This document shows, piece after piece, positions 54,315 through 60,689 of a DNA stretch of 64,000 nucleotides. The stretch's first letter is position 1; each line of letters starts with the position of its first letter. Where the stretch lies: NCBI RefSeq assembly GCF_017815535.1, contig NZ_CP072596.1:744001-808000 (forward strand), written 5' to 3'. Under the pieces are notes generated by a model, which was given only the letters and a program-made list of their open reading frames with translations, was not told the origin of the DNA and made no database searches. The position numbers and the translations under genes are program-made. The stretch comes from Tessaracoccus sp. MC1865 (GTDB lineage: Bacteria; Actinomycetota; Actinomycetes; Propionibacteriales; Propionibacteriaceae).

Positions 54315-54347
54315 GTGACGTCGTGGAGTTCCGGTTTAACGTCTGAC
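54300..54347. other. attR: right junction of the element with the displaced ychF end
   Basis: The left 23 bases (54300-54322, starting ATGCCTATATGT) are the element's arm, the central GT is 54323-54324, and the right half is chromosomal ychF end. Placed against the arm at 45799-45821 (inverted), 14 of 23 positions match, with both ends ATGCCTA, as expected of a serine-integrase attP of 48 bp. Confidence 0.85.
54317..54346 (+). pseudogene. ychF: Displaced 3' end of ychF (copy 1)
   Basis: These bases encode DVVEFRFNV followed by TGA, the usual YchF C-terminus, in frame with the ychF codons up to 45798 when the element is removed. GT at 54323 is the crossover; the bases before it are shared with the element arm. 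Confidence 0.85.
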
Positions 54348-55103
54348 TCTTGGCCGCAGTTCTTTTCCTAGGCGCCGTGGCGTAGCTCAGCTCAGCGCGG
54401 CGTCTTGGTCATCGCGGATGCCTACCAGCACGTGCTTGGTGCCTGTGACGATTTCGGTCTGTCTACGAGCGTCGACGTGGCTTGCCGAGAGGCTCTCGGT
54501 CGCGAGCGGGGGCGCCGACTGCCGAGTGGTAAGAATCGAGGATGAGCCACGCACGGCGATCCTGAGGTGCAACACCGGAGCGGATGTACGCGACCAGTGC
54601 AGCGATCAGGGCAGCGTCCGCGACCACGGCGGCGAGCCTGCCGAAGTGGCGGGTCTCGCGACGTATGCCGGGCCGGCGGTCCTGGACGACGGCGAGGATC
54701 ACGCGGCGCAGGCGCTGCCGATCCTCCTCGCTCAAGGAGAGACGCTTGAGTTGGTTGCAGAGGTCGGCCTTGATGTAGCCGGACCGGAAAAATCGAGCGT
54801 CGGCCTCAAGGAAGCGGATCGCCTCCTCCACGGCCTTGGGATCGCCACCATGGAGGGAGGACTCTGGGACGGCCGCATCCCAAGCCTCGTGGAAGGCCTC
54901 GACGAACTTGTCGTGGGCAAGGACTTCCTCGAGGGCGCGCGGGACGCCCTTCCACGCCTGGTTCAGCCGATCCTCGGACGCGTTGCACTGCGCCGCGGCA
55001 TCGCGGAACTCGTTCACACGCTTCATGGCGGAAATCTACAGTGCGGGCGCTGCGTCCGACGGGGCGAACGCAGAGCTGGACCTCTGAGGCCTTTTCGTGG
55101 CGG
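54347..55103. mobile_element. Footprint of an older insertion between two ychF tails
   Basis: These 757 bases are bounded by two ychF 3' ends (54317-54346 and 55104-55133) that encode the same nine residues with different codons. They hold one minus-strand gene and no integrase. The simplest reading is an older element at the same site that supplied its own replacement ychF tail and later lost its integrase. Confidence 0.55.
54463..55026 (-). CDS. Unknown protein in the older insertion
   Basis: The 187-residue product (MKRVNEFRDAAAQCNASEDRLNQAW..., AIRFLEADARFFRSGYIKADLCNQLKRL) is helical, with a hydrophobic stretch VVADAALIAALVAYIRSG near residue 140. It matches no family I recognise. It is the only gene left between the two ychF tails, so it may be cargo. 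The opposite-strand frame over it lacks coding character. Confidence 0.6.
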   Translation of the reverse strand: MKRVNEFRDAAAQCNASEDRLNQAWKGVPRALEEVLAHDKFVEAFHEAWDAAVPESSLHGGDPKAVEEAIRFLEADARFFRSGYIKADLCNQLKRLSLSEEDRQRLRRVILAVVQDRRPGIRRETRHFGRLAAVVADAALIAALVAYIRSGVAPQDRRAWLILDSYHSAVGAPARDREPLGKPRRRS

Positions 55104-55133
55104 GATGTGGTGGAGTTCCGCTTCAACGTCTGA
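55104..55133 (+). pseudogene. ychF: Displaced 3' end of ychF (copy 2)
   Basis: These bases again encode DVVEFRFNV and TGA, with codons different from copy 1 at several third positions. The GT equivalent to the attR core is at 55110-55111. This is probably the original chromosomal end of ychF. Confidence 0.8.
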
Positions 55134-55152
55134 TTCGCCATGACTCCCAGAT

Positions 55153-55287
55153 ATGACCAGGGAGCGGGCGACCGGGAGTGCTGACGAAGTGGCCTTGGCC
55201 CGCTGGCATTCGCGACTCGATGACGTGCGCCGCGCCGTCGACCAGCTTCCACCGCGGAATGGCTCGGGGGATTCTTCGCGGAGGTGA
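55153..55287 (+). CDS. Possible 44-residue small protein upstream of arr
   Basis: An ATG frame encodes MTRERATGSADEVALARWHS and a following helical, Arg/Asp-rich sequence ending at TGA, which overlaps a GTG in the arr frame (GTGA). No homologue is recognised and no strong ribosome-binding site is seen, so it may be chance or a remnant. Confidence 0.3.
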   Translation: MTRERATGSADEVALARWHSRLDDVRRAVDQLPPRNGSGDSSRR

Positions 55288-55294
55288 CGAGCGC

Positions 55295-55312
55295 CCAAGA
55301 GCCGGCTCTTGG
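55295..55312. promoter_or_regulatory. 18-bp perfect palindrome upstream of arr
   Basis: CCAAGAGCCGGCTCTTGG is fully self-complementary and lies 29-46 bases before the preferred arr start, where an operator would act. If arr instead starts at 55284 the palindrome would be coding. Confidence 0.5.
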
Positions 55313-55340
55313 CACGGTGGCGTCGTGGCACACTCAGGTT

Positions 55341-55766
55341 GTGGATACGTCGGAGGAGTCGCAACCCACCCGGTACTACCACGGCACCCGAGCGGTGCTG
55401 TCTCCCGGTGACTTGGTCACCCCGGGGCGCCCCTCGAACTACCGGGCCGAAGTGACCATGAACCACGTCTACTTCACCGCGCGGCTCGACGGCGGTGGCC
55501 TGGCGGCCGAAATCGCCGCGATGCTCGGTCCCGTGGGCGCCGAACCGCACGTGTATCTCGTGGAGCCGACCGGTCCTTTCGAGGACGATCCGAACGTCAC
55601 CGACAAGAAGTTCCCCGGCAACCCGACGCTGTCCTACCGCAGCGCGGCTCCGTTGCGCGTCATCGAGGAGATCGCCAGCTGGACCCGTCTGGGGCCCGAT
55701 GAGCTCGACGTGTGGCGCGAGCGGTTGAGGGAGATGCGGGAGTCGGACGCGGAGATCATCAACTGA
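55341..55766 (+). CDS. arr: Rifampin ADP-ribosyltransferase Arr
   Basis: The 141-residue enzyme would inactivate rifamycins by ADP-ribosylation. TRYYHGTRAVLSPGDLVTPGRPSNY, NHVYFTARLDGGGLAAEIAA, VYLVEPTGPFEDDPNVTDKKFPGNPTLSYRS and PLRVIEEIASW match the Arr family from end to end. The GTG at 55341 gives the family length (M. smegmatis Arr is about 140 residues); an upstream GTG at 55284 is possible. It lies 200 bases beyond the ychF insertion site. Confidence 0.93.
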   Translation: MDTSEESQPTRYYHGTRAVLSPGDLVTPGRPSNYRAEVTMNHVYFTARLDGGGLAAEIAAMLGPVGAEPHVYLVEPTGPFEDDPNVTDKKFPGNPTLSYRSAAPLRVIEEIASWTRLGPDELDVWRERLREMRESDAEIIN

Positions 55767-55884
55767 TCGGACACGTGCGCGCGCCGGAACTCGGTGGAGA
55801 TCCGGGTGAGCGTCTACCGTGATTGTGGCGTAGCAGTGCCGTGCGGCAGCGGGTGTGTGACGCTCTGAGGTGAAGGAGGGTGAT

Positions 55885-56379
55885 ATGGCTGGCATCACTG
55901 CCCTGGATGCGAGTGCCGGTACCGAGCGCGAGGTCCTTCTCGCCTTCCTCGGTGAGCATCGCCGACTCGTCCGCGAGACGGTCCTCGTGCTGACCGACGA
56001 GGAGGCGAGGCGAAGGTTGGTGCCGTCGCTGACGACGCCGATGGGCCTGCTCAAGCATGCAGCTTTCGTCGAAACGGCCTGGTTCCCTTGTCGCTTCGGT
56101 GGCCTGACTCGCGCAGAAGCGGGAATTCCGGAGACGGTGGACGAGAGCTTCACCCTGGAGCCGGATGACACGCTTGCGCGACTTGCGCGCAATCACGAGC
56201 TGGCTGTTGCCGCAGCTGACGAGGTCATCGCTCAATGGGGACTCGACGACCGCTGCACGCACCCCGTCATGGGGGAGCTCTCGCTCCGCTGGGTGCTGAA
56301 CCACTGCATCCGCGAGTTGGCCCAGCACGCCGGGCACGCTGAGATCCTCGTCGAACAGATCATGGCCGAACGGGCCTGA
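55885..56379 (+). CDS. DinB/DUF664 family protein
   Basis: The 164-residue four-helix protein shows the DinB/DUF664 pattern: EREVLLAFLGEHRRLVRETVLVLTDEEARRRL, MGLLKHAAFVETAWF and NHCIRELAQHAGHAEILVEQI with metal-binding histidines. GAAGGAGG precedes the ATG by six bases. These are metal-dependent thiol transferases in actinobacteria in some cases; the role here is unknown. Confidence 0.87.
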   Translation: MAGITALDASAGTEREVLLAFLGEHRRLVRETVLVLTDEEARRRLVPSLTTPMGLLKHAAFVETAWFPCRFGGLTRAEAGIPETVDESFTLEPDDTLARLARNHELAVAAADEVIAQWGLDDRCTHPVMGELSLRWVLNHCIRELAQHAGHAEILVEQIMAERA

Positions 56380-56427
56380 CCGCTACCGGTTCGACCGTTC
56401 ACTGCGGGCCATAGGGCAACGACTGAC

Positions 56428-56769
56428 TCACTTGATCTGCCGGACCTCCTGGGGCCAGCCACAGGCAACAGCGACCTTGCCGGCCCACATTTTCGCAGCC
56501 TCGTCGTCCGCGACATCAATGATCGTCAGTCCGCCGAGAAACTCGCTGGACGACCCGTATGGCCCGTCGTTGATCTCGACCGTGCCGCTCGTCGCGTCTG
56601 CGCTCCACCCCTCGTTGATGTTCTCCTCGAGCCCGCCGGCGAACACGTAGACGCCGGCGTCCTTCATCTCGTCCACGACCGCGTTGGCGAGGGGTCCGCG
56701 GCTGGCGAACCACTCCTCGCTGTGGTCGCCCACCCATTGCTGGTTGAAGTAGATGATGTAGTGGCTCAT
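56428..56769 (-). CDS. YciI-like (YCII) domain protein
   Basis: The 113-residue ferredoxin-like protein reads MSHYIIYFNQQW, DAGVYVFAGGLEEN, DGPYGSSSEFLGGLTIIDVADDEAAKMWAGKVAVACG, the YCII/DGPF pattern with the GG loop. Such proteins are often encoded next to sigma-70 ECF or DinB genes. The exact activity is unknown. Confidence 0.87.
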   Translation of the reverse strand: MSHYIIYFNQQWVGDHSEEWFASRGPLANAVVDEMKDAGVYVFAGGLEENINEGWSADATSGTVEINDGPYGSSSEFLGGLTIIDVADDEAAKMWAGKVAVACGWPQEVRQIK

Positions 56770-56905
56770 CGTGGCTCCCTATGTCAGTGGCGCGGTGCCG
56801 CACCGACTTTCGCCGACGATACGACGGGGGTCTGAGGCGATGTCAACAGCGGCCTTTGCCACGACAAGTCCGTGACTTCCCCGGACAACCGGTTCACACT
56901 GGAGT

Positions 56906-57247
56906 ATGGACCGGGAAATCTATGAGGTGCAGGAGCGGATCTTCGCCCTGCTCATGATCCGTCTGGACCGGTTGATCCAGCGTCGGATCCCGGTTCGCAA
57001 CGTGTCCCCGGGCCCGGTGCAGCGGACGGCCAGGCTCCAGTTCGCCGACGGCGCCACGCTGCTGGTGCGCTCCCAACGTTCCGGCAGTAGTGCCGCAGTC
57101 ATGCATGCCATCCTTGAGGGACGCTCCGTACTCCTCGAGGCATGGCAATGGCAAGACGACGGCCTCGTGCTCACCCTGGCGGTCCCGATCCGGCGTCGGA
57201 TGATGCGCCACTGCCTGATCCTGCTGGGGGCAGATCAGCCTGACTAG
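56906..57247 (+). CDS. Hypothetical protein
   Basis: The 113-residue basic protein begins MDREIYEVQERIFALLMIRLDRLIQRR and continues as a beta-rich domain (RTARLQFADGATLLVRSQRSG). Coding character fits the region. No family is recognised, and no clear ribosome-binding site is present. Confidence 0.6.
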   Translation: MDREIYEVQERIFALLMIRLDRLIQRRIPVRNVSPGPVQRTARLQFADGATLLVRSQRSGSSAAVMHAILEGRSVLLEAWQWQDDGLVLTLAVPIRRRMMRHCLILLGADQPD

Positions 57248-57343
57248 TGGCATCAGCCGGACCGCCACAGTGAGCGCATCGACGGGGTAGCGTGGCAGGC
57301 AAACCGGGTCAACCGGCCGCCGATCAACGAAAGAGGAGCGATC

Positions 57344-57775
57344 ATGCCCAACCCCGTCGTCAGCAAGGCCAGCACCGTCTGGAACGGTGACCTGTTCACC
57401 GGCAAGGGAACCACCACCCTGGACAGCTCCGGCTCCGGCAGCTTCCCGGTGGAGTGGAACGCCCGCGCCGAAGGTTCGGATGTCACCACGACGCCCGAGG
57501 AACTCTTGGCCGCAGCGCACGCCACCTGTTTCTCCATGGCGTTCTCCAACGAACTGAAGAAGAACGGCACCCCGCCCACGGAGATCACGACGAACGCCGA
57601 AGTCAGCTTCGTGGCCGGCACCGGCGTCACCGGGATTCACCTCATCACGAACGTGCAGGCCGAAGGCCTGGATGAGGAGACCTTCCAGACGATCGCGAAC
57701 GGTGCGAAGGAGAACTGCCCCATCAGCCAGGCGCTGAAGGCCGTCGAGATCACCCTCGAAGCAACCCTCGCCTGA
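57344..57775 (+). CDS. OsmC family peroxiredoxin
   Basis: The 143-residue protein has both redox cysteines of the OsmC/Ohr family in AHATCFSMAFSNELKKNG and KENCPISQALKAVEI, and the opening KGTTTLDSSGSGSFPVEWNARAE of the OsmC subgroup. It reduces organic hydroperoxides in the cytosol. GAGGAG precedes the ATG. Confidence 0.93.
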   Translation: MPNPVVSKASTVWNGDLFTGKGTTTLDSSGSGSFPVEWNARAEGSDVTTTPEELLAAAHATCFSMAFSNELKKNGTPPTEITTNAEVSFVAGTGVTGIHLITNVQAEGLDEETFQTIANGAKENCPISQALKAVEITLEATLA

Positions 57776-57791
57776 GGCACGGCGAGGCGGC

Positions 57792-58196
57792 TCAGGCCGC
57801 CGGCCGGTGCTCCCAGACCTCGCGCAGGTCTGCACTGTAGAAGCCGAACAGTTGAACGTGATGCTTCGCCAGTTCGGCGCGTGCGGTCTGGAGCCACCGG
57901 TCGGCGACCTCGGGTTCGATGGGTCTGCCCGCAGATACGGCCACCACCACGCCCGGCACCGCCAGGTGCTCGAACAGACGGAACAGCCCTACCCGTTCAT
58001 CGGCAGTCATGTACCAGTCGATGTCGCCTATCACCACGGGTTGCAGGGCATGCCCCTCTTCATCGCAGATGAGGAGCAATGCGGAGTTCTGCCGCCGGTC
58101 GGAATCCTTGAGGAAAAGGTCGACAACGTCGACGGCGAGGGTGGTGTCCGTCAGCGGAAGCGCGGACCATTCTTGGGGGAGATCGTGAAAGCTCAT
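57792..58196 (-). CDS. Hypothetical protein
   Basis: The 134-residue product (MSFHDLPQEWSALPLTDTTLAVDVVDLFLKDSDRRQNSALLLICDEEGHALQPVVIGDIDW...) is mixed alpha/beta and acidic, with no recognised motif. It resembles actinobacterial cytosolic proteins of unknown role. I use the ATG giving MSFHDL; ten further residues in frame are possible. Confidence 0.65.
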   Translation of the reverse strand: MSFHDLPQEWSALPLTDTTLAVDVVDLFLKDSDRRQNSALLLICDEEGHALQPVVIGDIDWYMTADERVGLFRLFEHLAVPGVVVAVSAGRPIEPEVADRWLQTARAELAKHHVQLFGFYSADLREVWEHRPAA

Positions 58197-58501
58197 GGGT
58201 CCATCGTGTGGGAGTACCCGTGGCACTAGCGGCTCCGTTGGCGGGCTGTGGATAACTCTCCATATCGATCGTGCGCGGCTGGCGGCCGGTCGAGCGCGAT
58301 TCCTGGGCTACCCCCTGCGGCTGCTCCGCGGTTTCCTGAGCCAGCGGCCTGTGGTCGAAGGATCGACGCCGGTCGTGACGCCCACCCCGCTCATCGGCGA
58401 TGTGTTGACGGCGAATTGTCAGGGGTACCTGCTAGCACAAGTTGCCTCTGACAAGGTGTTTTCCCTTGTTTTAGACCGTGCGTTCCTTTAGAATAGTTCA
58501 C
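58197..58501. other. Non-coding stretch upstream of the DUF222 gene
   Basis: No gene is visible. It holds the promoter at 58466-58494 and an ACAAGG / CCTTGT dyad (58451-58456 and 58464-58469) overlapping its -35 box, which could be an operator. Confidence 0.5.
58466..58494 (+). promoter_or_regulatory. Promoter of the DUF222-HNH gene
   Basis: TTGTTT, 17 bases, TAGAAT, then seven bases to the ATG, so the transcript should be leaderless. The -35 box overlaps a 6-bp inverted repeat. Confidence 0.7.
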
Positions 58502-59962
58502 ATGAGCGAAGCGCGGGAACTGATGCAGCAGGGTATCGCTGCGCTCTGGGACGCCGCAGGCTCACTCCGCACTGATTCACCGGCCGCAGAACGGTTGGCC
58601 CACATGGTGCACACCGTCACCGAGGCCGAGGCCCAACTGGCCGGCCTGCGTCTCCACCTCCTGCACGAGGCCCGCCTCTCCGCCGCAGACAGTGTCGTCG
58701 ACGAGGTCCGTCAATCGGTGCGCACCACCACCTCCCAGGCCACCGCGTCGTTGAAACTGGCGATGGATCTCGGGGAGCGGTTCTCGCTGATCGCTGCGGC
58801 GTTGAACGACGGGGAAATTTCGTTGGCGCAGGCCGAGGCGATCGTCTCCGGGCTGCGGAAGCTGCCCGGCCGGTTGACCCGCGCAGATCTGGTGGAGTGC
58901 CAGAGGTCGGTGCTTGAACACGTGGACACGCTGGGGCCTTCGGAGTTGCGGGAGTTGGCGTCGCGGCTGGTCGAGGTGATTGATCCTGACCTGGCGGAGG
59001 CTGACGACGCGAAGCGTCTGGCAGCCGAAGAGCGGGCCGCTCGCAGGGGAAGGTTTCTGCGTCTTTCTCCGGACCATCACGGCTCGATCCGGATCACTGG
59101 CCTGCTGCCGGTGGCAGATGCCGCGTTGTTGGCCGCGCAGCTGGAGGCGTTGCTGCCGTCGGCCTCCTCCTACGCGGACGCGGGCGAAACTCCGGGGCCG
59201 GACGTTCGACGCGCCGACGCCCTGGTGCTGCTGGCTCAGGCCGCCGCCGCTGCCGGTGACCTGCCTGCTCATGGCGGGGACCGGCCGCGGGTCCACATCA
59301 CCATGAACCTCGACACCCTCACCACCGGGCTGGGAGCGGTCGGGTTGCCGGGCCTCGACGTCGACGGCCTCACCGCAGGCGAAGCCCGTCGCCTCTCCTG
59401 CGACGCGGGCGTGATCCCGATGGTGCTCGGCAGCGACTCCCAGCCCTTGGACGTCGGCCGCGAACATCGGCTGTTCACCCCCGCCATCCGCGCTGCCCTG
59501 ATGCTGCGGGACGGGGGCTGCGCGTTCCCCCACTGCACCGCCACACCGGCCTCGTGTGACGCGCACCACATCGTCCCCTGGTGGGCAGGCGGAGAATCCT
59601 CACTCGCCAACGGCGTTCTCCTCTGCCCGCACCATCACCGGCTGGTCGAGCCAGACCCACAACAGTCACCCGAATCGCAGTGGCAAGTCCACCTCGACCC
59701 GGACACCGGAAGGGCATGGTTCACCCCACCCCGACATGTCGATCCGGCGCGCAGACCCAGGCAACACCCACGACACCTGCTGCGCGAACTCACCCCGTCA
59801 GCCAAGGCACCACCCTGCCCAGATGAGTCCGGAATCGCTGAACAGGTCAGCACCCAAGCTGATGTGGAGGAACCTGACTTCCGCCGGCTCGACGAACTCC
59901 TCGAACGCAGCGCGGCCGTCTGGCACCGAGACCGGAGCGACCCGCTTCCCGTTCCATCCTGA
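58502..59962 (+). CDS. DUF222 / 13E12-type HNH endonuclease
   Basis: The 486-residue protein has an N-terminal DUF222 helical region (residues about 5-310, with LLHEARLSAADSVVDEVRQSV and LSLAQAEAIVSGLRKLPGR patterns) and a C-terminal HNH nuclease CAFPHCTATPASCDAHHIVPWWAGGESSLANGVLLCPHHHRLVE. These are repetitive mobile-type genes of actinobacteria (REP13E12 family). The last 80 residues are low-complexity. Base composition is like that of its neighbours. Confidence 0.92.
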   Translation: MSEARELMQQGIAALWDAAGSLRTDSPAAERLAHMVHTVTEAEAQLAGLRLHLLHEARLSAADSVVDEVRQSVRTTTSQATASLKLAMDLGERFSLIAAALNDGEISLAQAEAIVSGLRKLPGRLTRADLVECQRSVLEHVDTLGPSELRELASRLVEVIDPDLAEADDAKRLAAEERAARRGRFLRLSPDHHGSIRITGLLPVADAALLAAQLEALLPSASSYADAGETPGPDVRRADALVLLAQAAAAAGDLPAHGGDRPRVHITMNLDTLTTGLGAVGLPGLDVDGLTAGEARRLSCDAGVIPMVLGSDSQPLDVGREHRLFTPAIRAALMLRDGGCAFPHCTATPASCDAHHIVPWWAGGESSLANGVLLCPHHHRLVEPDPQQSPESQWQVHLDPDTGRAWFTPPRHVDPARRPRQHPRHLLRELTPSAKAPPCPDESGIAEQVSTQADVEEPDFRRLDELLERSAAVWHRDRSDPLPVPS

Positions 59963-60035
59963 CCGGGGCGCGAAATTGGGTCGTCGGCCCTTCGGCCGGC
60001 CCCAGAGCGACCCGCTCAGGACACGGCGCCGCCGA

Positions 60036-60590
60036 TCAGCGGTATCCCGGGTAGAAACCGTAGCCGGAGCGGTTCACGACATCGTGGGCCTGATCCACCA
60101 TCTCCTGTATGAAGCGGTCCACGAGATTTCTTCGCCGGATAGCGCTGGCGCACTCATCCATCAGCCGACCGGTCGGTGTATGTTTCCCGGCCTGGAAAAG
60201 AGCGGCGGCCACCAGGAGCAGTTCATTGTCGTGGAGTCCCGGAATGCCCGTGAGCTGGTCCGGCGGGTGGACGTGGTTGATCACGGGACGCGGAGGGGGG
60301 AGTGCGGCCAGGTGAGATTCCCAGTCGTAATGGTCGTCTGAGACGAGGTGCTTGTGCAGTTGCGCGAGCACGCGCTCGCCGGGGGCGCCACGCTCCGCCA
60401 TGGGGAGCAGCCGTTTGGCCCTGCCCAGGACGGCCTGACTCGTTCGCCCGAGTGCCTGGCAGAGCTCGTCGATCACGGCGCCCTGTCGGCAGAGCGTGAC
60501 CATGGTGCGGTAGTCGTCGTCGGTCCAGGGCTCACCCCGGCGGTCGGGTGCGGATGGTGGAGGAACTGGATGCAGATTGCTCATCGACAT
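60036..60590 (-). CDS. Hypothetical protein with a Myb/SANT-like N-terminus
   Basis: The 184-residue product has EPWTDDDYRTMVTLCRQGAVIDELCQALGRTSQAVLGRAKRLLP near residues 19-62, a helical DNA-binding-like (Myb/SANT or homeodomain-like) segment. A Pro-rich linker and a C-terminal helical part follow. No named family is recognised. Confidence 0.65.
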   Translation of the reverse strand: MSMSNLHPVPPPSAPDRRGEPWTDDDYRTMVTLCRQGAVIDELCQALGRTSQAVLGRAKRLLPMAERGAPGERVLAQLHKHLVSDDHYDWESHLAALPPPRPVINHVHPPDQLTGIPGLHDNELLLVAAALFQAGKHTPTGRLMDECASAIRRRNLVDRFIQEMVDQAHDVVNRSGYGFYPGYR

Positions 60591-60642
60591 GCCCTGATCT
60601 TCGCTGCGGGCGGGGCCAGGCCGTCAAAGTTATCCACAGGAG

Positions 60643-60670
60643 GGGCCGTGCGACACGTGCCGCACGGCCC
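60643..60670. terminator. Terminator of the malate synthase-isocitrate lyase transcript
   Basis: A perfect 10-bp stem GGGCCGTGCG / CGCACGGCCC with an eight-base loop lies 20 bases beyond the isocitrate lyase stop codon. Confidence 0.75.
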
Positions 60671-60689
60671 TCCCCGTTGGAACGGGTAA

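Larger units (their letters stand above)
45797..54324. mobile_element. Integrative element (phiRv1-like prophage satellite) inserted in ychF
   Basis: The element is 8,526 bp, all genes on the minus strand: serine integrase, zinc-ribbon protein, small helical protein, PriPol/D5 primase, small protein, WhiB-like protein, small acidic protein, HNH nuclease, HK97-type major capsid protein, and a second zinc-ribbon protein. No terminase, portal, protease or tail genes are seen, so it cannot make particles by itself. Both junctions are visible in ychF codons. The gene set resembles M. tuberculosis phiRv1 and capsid-encoding phage satellites; helper dependence is inference. Confidence 0.88.

Noticed and set aside
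54376-54420. A GGCGTAGCTCAGC sequence resembling the 5' part of a tRNA
   Set aside because: No matching acceptor strand, anticodon arm or TTC loop follows, so no tRNA can be folded. The element targets ychF, not a tRNA.
54418-55143. A 241-codon plus-strand frame over the older insertion
   Set aside because: Its composition is that of an antisense frame; the opposite 187-codon frame has normal helical protein character. Residual doubt remains.
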